Origin: JAMIFN01 sp035906235
Lineage (GTDB): Bacteria > Pseudomonadota > Gammaproteobacteria > Burkholderiales > Burkholderiaceae_C
Direction: 5' to 3'
Length of the DNA: 26,263 nucleotides
NCBI GenBank assembly: GCA_035906235.1
Contig: JAMIFN010000086.1
Location: forward strand, 1 to 26,263
The stretch's first letter is position 1; every line of letters starts with the position of its first letter. This document shows, in pieces, positions 1-6,997 of the stretch. The translations under genes and the position numbers were made by a program. The notes beneath the pieces were generated by a model, which saw only the letters and a list, made by a program, of their open reading frames with translations, was not told where the DNA came from and did no database searches.

Positions 1-216
1 TTGGCTACAGGTTTGGCGGCAACTTTTTTAGCGACCGGCTTCGCTGCGGCTTTCTTGGCTACAGGCTTGGCGGCAACTTTTTTAGCGACCGGCTTCGCTG
101 CGGCTTTCTTGGCTACAGGCTTGGCGGCAACTTTTTTAGCGGCCGGCTTCGCTGCGGCTTTCTTGGCTACAGGTTTGGCGACAACTTTTTTAGCGGCCGC
201 AGTTTTGGCGACGGGC
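1..216 (-). repeat. 54-bp tandem repeat inside the histone H1-like gene
   Basis: The stretch reads as successive 54-bp units at 1-54, 55-108 and 109-162, differing at only a few positions, followed by a more diverged unit at about 163-216. Each unit encodes 18 residues of the form KKAAAKPVAKKVAAKPVA. The array reaches the left edge, so the copy number is a minimum. The near identity at the DNA level, beyond what the protein pattern needs, points to recent unit duplication. Confidence 0.9.
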
Positions 217-320
217 TTCGCCACGGCTTTTTTCGCCGGGGCTTTCACGAGAGTGGCTTTTTTCGCCGGGGCCTTTTTCGCTGCAACTTTTTTTGCAGCT
301 ACTTTCTTTGCTGTTGCCAT
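1..320 (-). CDS. Histone H1-like Lys/Ala/Pro-rich DNA-binding protein (3' end outside window)
   Basis: The minus-strand frame opens at the ATG at 318-320 (MATAKKVAAKKVAAKKAPAK) and runs off the left edge with no stop in about 106 codons. The product is almost entirely Lys, Ala, Pro and Val, arranged as AAKPVAKK-type units, the composition of bacterial histone H1-like proteins (AlgP/BpH1/HctB type). These bind DNA non-specifically through the cationic tail and help compact the nucleoid. An AAGGAG Shine-Dalgarno lies 8 bases before the ATG, which fixes the start. After about 36 residues of irregular basic sequence, the protein becomes an 18-residue repeat encoded by a 54-bp DNA repeat. It lies downstream of nrdB on the same strand, 221 bases away. 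The plus-strand open frame here is only its shadow. The C-terminus and total length cannot be seen. Confidence 0.88.
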   Translation of the reverse strand, partial: MATAKKVAAKKVAAKKAPAKKATLVKAPAKKAVAKPVAKTAAAKKVVAKPVAKKAAAKPAAKKVAAKPVAKKAAAKPVAKKVAAKPVAKKAAAKPVAKKVAAKPVA

Positions 321-367
321 AGTGGAATGCTCCTTGAAGTGATGGGACTAGCCTCTAACGCATGCCT

Positions 368-386
368 CTGCGGTGTACACCCGCAG
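368..386. other. Inverted repeat between nrdB and the histone-like gene
   Basis: CTGCGG at 368-373 pairs with CCGCAG at 381-386. The inner GTGTACAC is itself palindromic, so the arms extend to about 9 bp with one bulged C. There is no T-run on either side, so it is not an obvious intrinsic terminator. It lies about 50 bases before the histone-like start codon and could be an operator or an mRNA hairpin. Nearby, GCCGCAAAAC occurs twice (427-436 and 441-450). Confidence 0.4.
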
Positions 387-541
387 TTAGCACCTTTTGC
401 AAGCTCAGTCTTTCACCAAACACTAAGCCGCAAAACCTACGCCGCAAAACCCGGAGTTCACCCCCAGTTCCGCGCCAACTCTGACCGAGCAGCCACTACT
501 TTCTTCACACTCACGCCGGCAGCAGACAAACTAGCGGGTGC

Positions 542-1705
542 TTAATCCCAGGACAAAGCACCACCAGATTGGTACTCAATCACCCGGGTTTCGAAGAAGT
601 TTCGCTCTTTTTTCAAATCGATCATCTCGCTCATCCAGGGGAAAGGATTTTCCTCATTGGGGAAGAGCGCATCTAGGCCAATTTGCGTCGCACGGCGGTT
701 GGCGATGTAACGCAAATAACCTTTAAACATAGAAGCATTCAGGCCCAAAACGCCACGCGGCATGGTGTCTTCGGCATAACGGTATTCCAACTCCACCGCT
801 TTTTCAAACAGCGCTTTGATTTCCGCTTTAAATTCGGCGGTCCACAAATGGGGGTTCTCCAGCTTGAGCTGGTTGATCAAATCGATGCCGAAATTGCAGT
901 GCATGGATTCATCGCGCAGGATGTATTGGTACTGCTCGGCCGCGCCCGTCATTTTGTTTTGTCGTCCCAGCGCCAAAATTTGCGTAAAGCCGACATAGAA
1001 GAACAAGCCCTCCATGAGGCAAGCAAAGACGATCAGGCTTTTGAGCAAGGTCTGATCCGCCTCCGGCGTCCCCGTATGAAAATGGGGATCCATGATGGCC
1101 TCAATAAAGGGCAATAGGAACTCATCTTTATCGCGGATGGAAGTGACCTCGTGATAGGCGTTGAAGATTTCACCTTCGTCCAAGCCCAAAGACTCGACAA
1201 TGTATTGGTAGGCGTGGGTGTGGATGGCCTCTTCAAAGGCCTGACGCAATAGAAATTGGCGACATTCAGGCGCAGTAATGTGCCGATAAGTGCCCAGCAC
1301 GATATTGTTGGCAGCCAAGGAGTCAGCGGTCACGAAGAATCCCAGATTCCGTTTGATGATCCGGCGCTCATCTTCGCTTAAACCATTGGGATCTTTCCAG
1401 AGCGCGATATCGCGCGTCATATTCACCTCTTGCGGCATCCAGTGGTTGGCGCAAGTGGCCAGGTATTTTTCCCAGGCCCATTTGTATTTGAAAGGCACCA
1501 ACTGATTCACATCAGTTTGGCCGTTGATGATGCGCTTATCAGCCACATTGACGCGGCGTGTGTTGTTGGTCGCAGCAGCTGCGGGCGTCGCAGACAGTGA
1601 CGGCTGTGCAGCAGGCCCTGCGTTAACGATAGGCGCTGCGTTAGGGTTAGTGGCACCAGGCTTGTGTACCGGTGCAGGTGTGACTTCTTCGTCCCAGCTC
1701 AACAT
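542..1705 (-). CDS. nrdB: Class Ia ribonucleotide reductase beta (radical-generating) subunit
   Basis: NrdB houses the diiron-tyrosyl radical cofactor that NrdA needs to reduce ribonucleoside diphosphates to deoxyribonucleotides in the cytosol. The start is set at ATG 1703-1705 (MLSWDEEVTP), matching relatives as I remember them; a longer open frame begins 20 codons upstream. The product has 387 residues. Metal ligands fit the E. coli spacing: Asp128, Glu159, His162, then Glu232, Glu266 and His269. Tyr166, seven residues after Glu159, is the radical tyrosine, so this is a canonical Fe-Tyr class Ia enzyme. Residues about 8-50 are a Pro/Ala/Thr-rich, probably disordered leader before the conserved RVNVADKRIINGQ segment. 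The C-terminal tail (ending ALSWD) should dock to NrdA. It follows nrdA by 143 bases and is probably cotranscribed with it. Confidence 0.97.
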   Translation of the reverse strand: MLSWDEEVTPAPVHKPGATNPNAAPIVNAGPAAQPSLSATPAAAATNNTRRVNVADKRIINGQTDVNQLVPFKYKWAWEKYLATCANHWMPQEVNMTRDIALWKDPNGLSEDERRIIKRNLGFFVTADSLAANNIVLGTYRHITAPECRQFLLRQAFEEAIHTHAYQYIVESLGLDEGEIFNAYHEVTSIRDKDEFLLPFIEAIMDPHFHTGTPEADQTLLKSLIVFACLMEGLFFYVGFTQILALGRQNKMTGAAEQYQYILRDESMHCNFGIDLINQLKLENPHLWTAEFKAEIKALFEKAVELEYRYAEDTMPRGVLGLNASMFKGYLRYIANRRATQIGLDALFPNEENPFPWMSEMIDLKKERNFFETRVIEYQSGGALSWD

Positions 1706-1848
1706 GATGTTCTCGACTCCGTAAATTATGTAAACAAGTACTGCGTTTGCAAAGTGTTTTCGCACTTCTCTTGCAGCGGCGATGGCAAGTCTGCGGGGCT
1801 ATTTTTTGGCACGCACGCTCGCACATGCCGACTCGTTCATCCTGTTTT

Positions 1849-4731
1849 TTATTGACAAGCTTCGCAACCTGGGTCGTCAATGGCGCAGAACTTGATATCG
1901 GTCGCCGGGACGCTAGCCATTTCAGACTGTGCCTGGGCAGCTACTCTTTCGATAGCGGATGCTGTTTCAACGGAACTGGCCACAGCATTGAGCTGCCCCG
2001 CGCCAACGGTAGATTTTTCAGCATGGGTAGCACTGCGACTACGCAAATAGTATGTGGTTTTCAATCCACGCAGCCAAGCCAATTTATAGGTATCGTCTAG
2101 TTTTTTACCCGATACGCCCGAGATATAAATATTGAGCGACTGCGCTTGGTCTATCCATTTTTGGCGGCGTGCCGCCGCCTCTACCAACCAGCTTGTGTCA
2201 ATCTCAAATGCCGTGGCATACAAGGCTTTGAGGTCTTGCGGGATACGATCAATCGGCAAGAGTGAGCCATCAAAATGCTTCAAATCCATGATCATGACAT
2301 CGTCCCACAGCCCCAAGCGTTTCAGGTCGTGCACGAGGTACTGATTGATGACCGTGAACTCGCCCGAGAGATTCGACTTCACCGACAAATTGCCAAAGCT
2401 CGGCTCAATTGAGGCATCCACACCCACGATATTGGAAATGGTTGCCGTTGGTGCAATAGCTACGCAATTGGAATTGCGCATGCCGTCTTGCGAGATTTTT
2501 TGGCGCAAACTAGCCCAGTCCAAACGGCTGCTGCGATCCACTTCAACATAGCCGCCGCGTTCTTTGAGCAGCATATCAATCGAGTCCAGCGGCAAAATGC
2601 CTTGGCTCCAGAGTGAGCCTTGGTAGGTCGAATAAACACCGCGCTCCTTGGCCAATTCAGTCGAAGCCCAGTAGGCCTGATAGCACACTTGCTCCATCGA
2701 CTGATCAGCAAATTCCACTGCGGCTTGGCTGGCATAAGGGATACGCAATTGGTGCAGCGCATCTTGAAAAGCCATGATGCCCAAGCCCACGGGGCGATGG
2801 CGCAGATTAGAGTCGCGCGCCTTTTTCACCGCGTAGTAATTGATGTCAATCACATTGTCTAACATGCGCATCGCGGTGCTGATGGTGGTTTTCAGCTTGG
2901 CCGCGTCGAGTTGCCCATCCTTCAAGTGGCGCAGCAAATTGACTGAACCTAAATTGCACACCGCAGTTTCCTCGTCGCTGGTGTTGAGTGTGATTTCGGT
3001 GCACAAATTAGACGAATGCACCACGCCTGCGTGCTGCTGCGGGCTGCGGATGTTGCAGGGGTCTTTAAAAGTGATCCACGGATGCCCGGTCTCAAACAAC
3101 ATAGAGAGCATTTTTCGCCATAGATCGGTGGCTAGCACTTGCTTAGACGGTTGAATCTCGCCGCGTGCAGCCTTGGCCTCATAGGCCACATAGGCGCGTT
3201 CAAAATCGGCGCCAAAACGGTCGTGCAAATCAGGGGCATCCGAAGGCGAAAAGAGGGTCCACTGGCCTTTTTCCATAACCCGGCGCATGAACAAATCAGG
3301 CACCCAGTTGGCCGTGTTCATGTCGTGCGTGCGGCGACGGTCATCGCCCGTGTTTTTGCGCAGCTCCAAGAACTCTTCAATATCCAAATGCCAAGTTTCC
3401 AAATAGGTACAGACTGCACCTTTGCGTTTGCCCCCTTGATTCACCGCCACTGCGGTGTCATTAACCACTTTCAAGAAAGGCACCACGCCTTGCGATTCTC
3501 CATTGGTGCCCTTGATATGGCTGCCCATGGCGCGCACGCGCGTCCAATCATTGCCCAGGCCGCCGGCGAACTTGGAGAGCAGTGCGTTTTCTTTGATGGA
3601 CTCGTAAATGCCATCCAAATCATCAGGCACTGTTGTCAGGTAGCACGATGAAAGCTGTGGGCGCTGCGTGCCGCTGTTAAACAGGGTGGGTGTTGAGCTC
3701 ATGAAATCAAAAGACGAGAGCACTTCGTAGAACTCAATCGCGCGTGCTTCGCGGTCTTTTTCATTTAGCGACAAGCCCATGGCAACGCGCATAAAAAAGG
3801 CCTGTGGCATCTCGATGCGCTGCTTTTTGCTGTGAATGAAATAGCGGTCATACAGGGTTTGCAGCCCCAGATAATCAAACTGCAAATCGCGTTCGGGCTT
3901 GAGCGCCGCACCCAGGCGTTGCAAGTCAAATTGCGCCAGTTTTTCATCCAGCAAATCGGCTTTTATGCCCTTGGCAATGTACGCACTGAAATAGGCTGGG
4001 TATTCCAGCGCCATCTCGTCTTGGCTGATATCGCGCCCCATCACTTCGCGGCGGATGGTGTGCAAAAGCAAACGCGCAGTGGCATAGGTATAGCTGGGGT
4101 CTTTTTCGATCAGGGTGCGCGCCGCCAGAATCGAGGCTTTGTGCACCTCGGCCAGAGGAATGCCGTCATAGATATTGCGCAGGGTTTCGGCGGCGATAGG
4201 TTCGGGGCGTACATCGCTACCCAGATTGGCACAGGCTGAGCTGATCAAGGCCAACAGGCGTGCTTCATTCAGGGGGTGGCGCTCGTCGCCATCCACAACA
4301 TGCACGCTGCCCGGGGCGGCATTTTGCTCAACTTGGCCTGCGGCAGCACGCTCTTGCGCGCGGCGTTCGCGGTAGAGCACATAAGAGCGCGCCACCTCGT
4401 GGTTGCCCGAACGCATCAAACCCAGCTCAACCTGATCTTGCACATCTTCAATATGGAAAGTGCCACCGCCTGGGCGCGAGCGCATCAAGGCACGCACCAC
4501 AGAAGTCGTCAGCTCATCAACCGTCTCGCGCACGCCGCTAGAGGCCGCGCCCTGCGTGCCGTGCACCGCCAAAAAGGCTTTCATCATGGCCACGGCAATT
4601 TTGCTAGGTTCAAAACTGACCACGGAGCCGTTGCGGCGCAAGATTTGGTATTGCGCCAAAAGGCCGGGGTCGCTAACCCCAAAATGCTGGTGCGCTGCAG
4701 CTGCAGGGGAGGCGAAATCAACAGATTGCAT
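1849..4731 (-). CDS. nrdA: Class Ia ribonucleotide reductase alpha (catalytic) subunit
   Basis: The catalytic subunit converts NDPs to dNDPs using the radical from NrdB. It is 960 residues long against about 760 in E. coli, the excess being N-terminal. Residues about 27-125 form a clear ATP-cone (QILRRNGSVVSFEPSKI onward). Residues about 145-230 look like a second, more diverged cone (the YDGI...H...AA segment corresponds to the E. coli N-terminus). Such duplicated cones are known in Pseudomonas-type NrdA and bind the regulators ATP and dATP. Catalytic residues are visible: Cys363 in SSCYL, the N-x-C-x-E triad Asn575/Cys577/Glu579, and Cys592 in AVCNLGSVNL. The tail ends in CEAC (Cys956/Cys959), the redox pair that receives electrons from thioredoxin or glutaredoxin. 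A GAGAAGAG-like ribosome site precedes the ATG. Two NrdR-like boxes lie about 250 bases upstream. Confidence 0.97.
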   Translation of the reverse strand: MQSVDFASPAAAAHQHFGVSDPGLLAQYQILRRNGSVVSFEPSKIAVAMMKAFLAVHGTQGAASSGVRETVDELTTSVVRALMRSRPGGGTFHIEDVQDQVELGLMRSGNHEVARSYVLYRERRAQERAAAGQVEQNAAPGSVHVVDGDERHPLNEARLLALISSACANLGSDVRPEPIAAETLRNIYDGIPLAEVHKASILAARTLIEKDPSYTYATARLLLHTIRREVMGRDISQDEMALEYPAYFSAYIAKGIKADLLDEKLAQFDLQRLGAALKPERDLQFDYLGLQTLYDRYFIHSKKQRIEMPQAFFMRVAMGLSLNEKDREARAIEFYEVLSSFDFMSSTPTLFNSGTQRPQLSSCYLTTVPDDLDGIYESIKENALLSKFAGGLGNDWTRVRAMGSHIKGTNGESQGVVPFLKVVNDTAVAVNQGGKRKGAVCTYLETWHLDIEEFLELRKNTGDDRRRTHDMNTANWVPDLFMRRVMEKGQWTLFSPSDAPDLHDRFGADFERAYVAYEAKAARGEIQPSKQVLATDLWRKMLSMLFETGHPWITFKDPCNIRSPQQHAGVVHSSNLCTEITLNTSDEETAVCNLGSVNLLRHLKDGQLDAAKLKTTISTAMRMLDNVIDINYYAVKKARDSNLRHRPVGLGIMAFQDALHQLRIPYASQAAVEFADQSMEQVCYQAYWASTELAKERGVYSTYQGSLWSQGILPLDSIDMLLKERGGYVEVDRSSRLDWASLRQKISQDGMRNSNCVAIAPTATISNIVGVDASIEPSFGNLSVKSNLSGEFTVINQYLVHDLKRLGLWDDVMIMDLKHFDGSLLPIDRIPQDLKALYATAFEIDTSWLVEAAARRQKWIDQAQSLNIYISGVSGKKLDDTYKLAWLRGLKTTYYLRSRSATHAEKSTVGAGQLNAVASSVETASAIERVAAQAQSEMASVPATDIKFCAIDDPGCEACQ

Positions 4732-4979
4732 AGATGACTCTTCTCAAGAAAAAATAAACAGATCGCCGGCCATAGCCAAATACAGCCAGCAACAAAATAA
4801 CCCACTACCGAAACCCCAAAAAGGGTAGCTTGCAAGACCCGCTTGTAGGCAAAAAGTCTCCGACTAAGGCCTAAAAACCAAGCCAAAAATGAAGGTGCAA
4901 GTACAGCGCTATGCGCCTACCCTGCCACTTCAAGCCCCCCATAAGCACCCGTTTTTAAAAATTCAAATTTAGGAGCAAA

Positions 4980-5027
4980 ACGCTACAGGTAGCGTTCAAA
5001 CCCCACATCAGGCACTAGGGGTAGTGT
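4980..5027 (-). promoter_or_regulatory. Paired NrdR-like operator boxes upstream of nrdA
   Basis: Two 16-bp palindromes with 4-bp centres lie 32 bp apart, start to start: acgctacaggtagcgt at 4980-4995 and gcactaggggtagtgt at 5012-5027. The known NrdR box consensus is acaCwAtATaTwGtgt, and functional boxes usually occur as pairs about three helical turns apart. Each site matches 11 of 16 consensus positions, with both outer half-sites preserved and a GC-rich centre. NrdR is the ATP-cone repressor of ribonucleotide reductase genes, so these sites probably repress nrdAB when (d)ATP is plentiful. The nrdA promoter itself could not be pinned down. The first box might alternatively be part of a repeat. 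Confidence 0.72.
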
Positions 5028-5236
5028 ACGGGGATTTGATGACTTAGGGCAAAAAAGACTTTTGAAAACCCCAAAAACAGAGCGGGCAGCGGCGCTGCGG
5101 GCTTCTTTTTCACCCTGCTGTTAGGCGCAAAGATGCGTCCCTTGGGCAATCTTTTTTGTCGTCGCCCATTTGGCGCGGCCTAGCGCGGTATTTCCCGCGC
5201 AAAGGCCTGTCAAATAAGGGCGATTGGCTCCGTGGC

Positions 5237-5242
5237 TACAAT
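5237..5242 (+). promoter_or_regulatory. Possible -10 element for pgpA
   Basis: TACAAT on the plus strand in a GTGGCTACAATG context of the kind common at Burkholderiales housekeeping promoters. No good -35 hexamer is found 16-18 bases upstream, so this is only a candidate. If it is used, the pgpA mRNA would have a leader of about 170 bases containing the CCCCA repeat. Confidence 0.3.
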
Positions 5243-5289
5243 GCCTCAGTGTTTTCCTAGGGTTTCAGAGCCTTGGCGCTGGCTTTACA

Positions 5290-5317
5290 CCCCACCCCAC
5301 CCCACCCCACCCCACCC
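5290..5317. repeat. CCCCA microsatellite; G-quadruplex-prone on the minus strand
   Basis: Five perfect CCCCA units (5290-5314) followed by CCC. The minus strand therefore reads as six consecutive G-runs of 3-4 separated by single T, an ideal parallel G-quadruplex motif. The plus strand is correspondingly i-motif-prone. A pentanucleotide repeat is also prone to slipped-strand copy-number change. It sits 104 bases before the pgpA start, on the far side of the NrdR-like boxes from nrdA. Confidence 0.9.
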
Positions 5318-5420
5318 TAACGCCGTCTCCGGCCAAAAAACAAGGGCGCGATTATGACCGCTAAATTCCCTGCGATGGCTCTGCGCGCTGATTTTTGCAC
5401 CACTTACTCATTCCCCCCCC

Positions 5421-5930
5421 ATGACAGTCCCTAAGCTCGCAACTTTTGCTTTTATGCGCCAGCACCCTGCGCACTGGATTGCCATGGGCTTGGGCGCTGG
5501 CCTCCCCCGCTGGGCTCCAGGCACGGTCGGCACGCTTTGGGCCTGGGCCAGTTTTTTATTGCTCAACCCCTGGCTCACACCCGCAGCTTGGGCTGCCATT
5601 TTGCTTGTGGGTTTTTTTATTGGCTGGTGGGCTTGCACCCGCACTGCGCAGCACCTGGGCATAGCCGACCCCGGCTGCATTGTTTGGGACGAAATCTTGG
5701 CTTTTTGGCTGGTTTTGCTGCTGGTGATGCCTGCGGGCTTTTGGACGCAATTGGCCGCGTTTGCGCTGTTTCGTTTTTTTGACGCCGCCAAACCGCAGCC
5801 CGTTCGCTGGGCCGATCGCGCGTTTAAAGGCCAAGGCTGGCGCGGCGGCTTTGGCATTATTTTTGATGACTTGGTGGCGGCCTTTTGCGCCTTGCTGGTG
5901 CTGGCACTCTGGCAAACTTGGGCTGGGTAA
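5421..5930 (+). CDS. pgpA: Phosphatidylglycerophosphatase A
   Basis: PgpA removes the phosphate from phosphatidylglycerophosphate to give phosphatidylglycerol, at the inner face of the cytoplasmic membrane. The 169-residue product carries the family signatures in order: GxGxxPxxPGTVGTLW (residues 25-40), DPGCIVWDEI (83-92) with the acidic metal-binding residues, RFFDAAKPQPV (118-128) and GGFGIIFDDLVAA (142-154). Three to four hydrophobic segments lie between them. The ATG at 5421 is chosen because it gives the usual short N-terminal tail before HPAHWIAMG. No Shine-Dalgarno is visible; instead eight C residues abut the start. An in-frame ATG at 5454 is an alternative, also without a clear ribosome site. 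The BioC-like gene begins 6 bases after the stop, so the two are probably cotranscribed. Confidence 0.93.
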   Translation: MTVPKLATFAFMRQHPAHWIAMGLGAGLPRWAPGTVGTLWAWASFLLLNPWLTPAAWAAILLVGFFIGWWACTRTAQHLGIADPGCIVWDEILAFWLVLLLVMPAGFWTQLAAFALFRFFDAAKPQPVRWADRAFKGQGWRGGFGIIFDDLVAAFCALLVLALWQTWAG

Positions 5931-5936
5931 CACCGT

Positions 5937-6971
5937 ATGAGCGACACCGCCGAAAGCAGCTGGGCCGCCAGCCTAGACCCTGTAGCCGCAGCGCGCTGGG
6001 CGCAGCTGGCGCAAGCCCTGCCGCAAATCCCCTGGCTGCATGAAGAGGTGGGGCTGCGCCTGTTAGAGCGCATCGATTGGGTGCAACTGCCCCCCGTCGC
6101 CGCCTGGTGCAACTGGCATCAGGCGCAAGGCGGCTCTGCGCTGCACCACACGCTGGCCACGCGCTGGCCGCAAGCGCCCTGCTATGCCCCAACACTGGGC
6201 AATCACGCCCCAAAAATAACTCCTAATTTAGGAGCTATCCAGGCAGCTTTTACGGCGAAAAATAGCGAAAACACCAAAAAAAATACCCCTAAACACAACG
6301 CCAACAACGCGGCACGCCATAAAAGCCTCGAGGCGCTGCACAAAGGCAAAAACTGGTTGCAACACCTGCTAGGGGGCAAAGCCCCCGCAGCGCAAGCAGC
6401 GCCAACGCCCCTAGCCGTTGCGCCCGCGCCGCGCAGCGTGCAGCTACTGGTGGCCAATATGCTGCTGCACAGCAGCCCTAACCCTGGCGTTTTGCTGCAA
6501 AGCTGGCAACAAAGCCTGGCCACGGGTGGCGTGCTGTTCTTCAGCTGTTTGGGGCCCGATACCTTGCGTCCCTTGCAGCGTATTTACCAGCGCCTAGGCT
6601 GGCCTAGCCCCATACAGCGCCTGGTGGATATGCATGATCTGGGCGATGCCTTGGTCAATACCGGCCTGGCCACGCCGGTGATGGAGATGGAACAGCTGAC
6701 CCTGACCTATTCTTCGCCAGCCGCCTTGTTGCAAGAATTACGCACGCTAGGGCGCAATCTGCACCCTGGCCGTTTTCCGGCCCTGCGCGGACGCGCTTGG
6801 CGGGCGCAGCTGATGGCCGAGCTAGAAGGACTGCGCGCGACCGATGGCCGCATTCATCTGCCTATCGAGATCATCTACGGCCACGCCTTCCAAACTGAGC
6901 CTAAGCAAAGCGCAAGTGGTGAAAGCATCGTCAGCCTCGAGCAATTGCGGCGCAATCTGCCCCAGCCCTAA
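5937..6971 (+). CDS. BioC-like methyltransferase-family protein, probable pseudoenzyme with a repeat-derived insert
   Basis: The C-terminal half (residues about 165-344) matches the BioC branch of class I SAM methyltransferases: VANMLLHSSPNP, VLFFSCLGPDTL, VDMHDLGDALVNTGLATPVMEME, LRTLGRNLHPGRFPALRGRAWR and IEIIYGHAF. BioC methylates malonyl-ACP to start biotin synthesis. The N-terminal half has no recognisable glycine-rich SAM motif I; where a D/E-x-G-x-G-x-G loop is expected there is only WVQLPPVAAWCNWHQAQGG. Catalytic activity is therefore doubtful, though I recall degenerate versions in related bacteria. Residues about 92-129 are a Lys/Asn/Thr-rich block encoded by unusually A-rich DNA that contains a dispersed repeat. 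The ATG at 5937 lies 6 bases after the pgpA stop. No other biotin gene is in the window. Confidence 0.8.
   Translation: MSDTAESSWAASLDPVAAARWAQLAQALPQIPWLHEEVGLRLLERIDWVQLPPVAAWCNWHQAQGGSALHHTLATRWPQAPCYAPTLGNHAPKITPNLGAIQAAFTAKNSENTKKNTPKHNANNAARHKSLEALHKGKNWLQHLLGGKAPAAQAAPTPLAVAPAPRSVQLLVANMLLHSSPNPGVLLQSWQQSLATGGVLFFSCLGPDTLRPLQRIYQRLGWPSPIQRLVDMHDLGDALVNTGLATPVMEMEQLTLTYSSPAALLQELRTLGRNLHPGRFPALRGRAWRAQLMAELEGLRATDGRIHLPIEIIYGHAFQTEPKQSASGESIVSLEQLRRNLPQP
6218..6292 (+). repeat. Dispersed repeat copy A, inside the BioC-like gene
   Basis: The core AGCTATCCAGGCAG at 6233-6246 is identical to copy C and one base different from copy B. It is followed by TTTTACGGC as in copy B and ends in an ACCCCTAAA-type tail near 6286. 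It is preceded by a perfect 7-bp inverted repeat CTCCTAA-T-TTAGGAG (6220-6234). The reading frame passes through without a stop and gives GAIQAAFTA and the following Lys/Asn-rich residues. Confidence 0.8.
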
Positions 6972-6991
6972 ATCGGCAGCCCTAAATCGGC
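6964..6991 (+). repeat. Tandem 14-bp duplication over the stop codon of the BioC-like gene
   Basis: AGCCCTAAATCGGC occurs twice head to tail at 6964-6977 and 6978-6991. The first copy contains the TAA stop (6969-6971). The second copy lies wholly in the 26-base gap to the convergent Rieske gene. The perfect identity suggests recent slippage. Confidence 0.9.
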
Positions 6992-6997
6992 AACCAT

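Larger units (their letters stand above)
4732..5420. other. Divergent nrdA / pgpA intergenic region, 689 bases
   Basis: No convincing gene is seen. A 100-codon minus-strand frame (4584-4886) overlaps the nrdA start out of frame and is judged spurious. The region holds a pair of NrdR-like palindromes (4980-5027), a small hairpin (GCGCGG at 5183-5188 with CCGCGC at 5195-5200), a possible -10 element TACAAT at 5237-5242 on the plus strand, the CCCCA microsatellite (5290-5317), and a run of eight C directly before the pgpA ATG. The sequence AATTTAGGAGC just before the first NrdR-like box also occurs in the dispersed repeat copy inside the BioC-like gene, so part of this region may derive from repeats. 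Confidence 0.7.

Noticed and set aside
1..342. Plus-strand 113-codon frame rich in Ala/Phe/Thr
   Set aside because: It is the exact shadow of the Lys/Ala-rich histone-like gene, which has the ribosome site and a known composition.
4584..4886. 100-codon minus-strand frame with a hydrophobic N-terminus overlapping the nrdA start
   Set aside because: A possible small membrane leader peptide was considered, but more than half of it lies inside nrdA in another frame, no Shine-Dalgarno is seen and the remainder has no recognisable pattern.
4801..4900. Possible degenerate repeat copy (GGTAGCTTGCAAG ... GGCCTAAAAACC)
   Set aside because: Only scattered short matches to the element and no CAGGCAG core, so not reported as a copy.
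5408..6112. 234-codon minus-strand frame opposite pgpA and the BioC-like start
   Set aside because: pgpA has clear family motifs on the plus strand; the antisense product is Ser/Gln/Lys-rich nonsense spanning two real genes.
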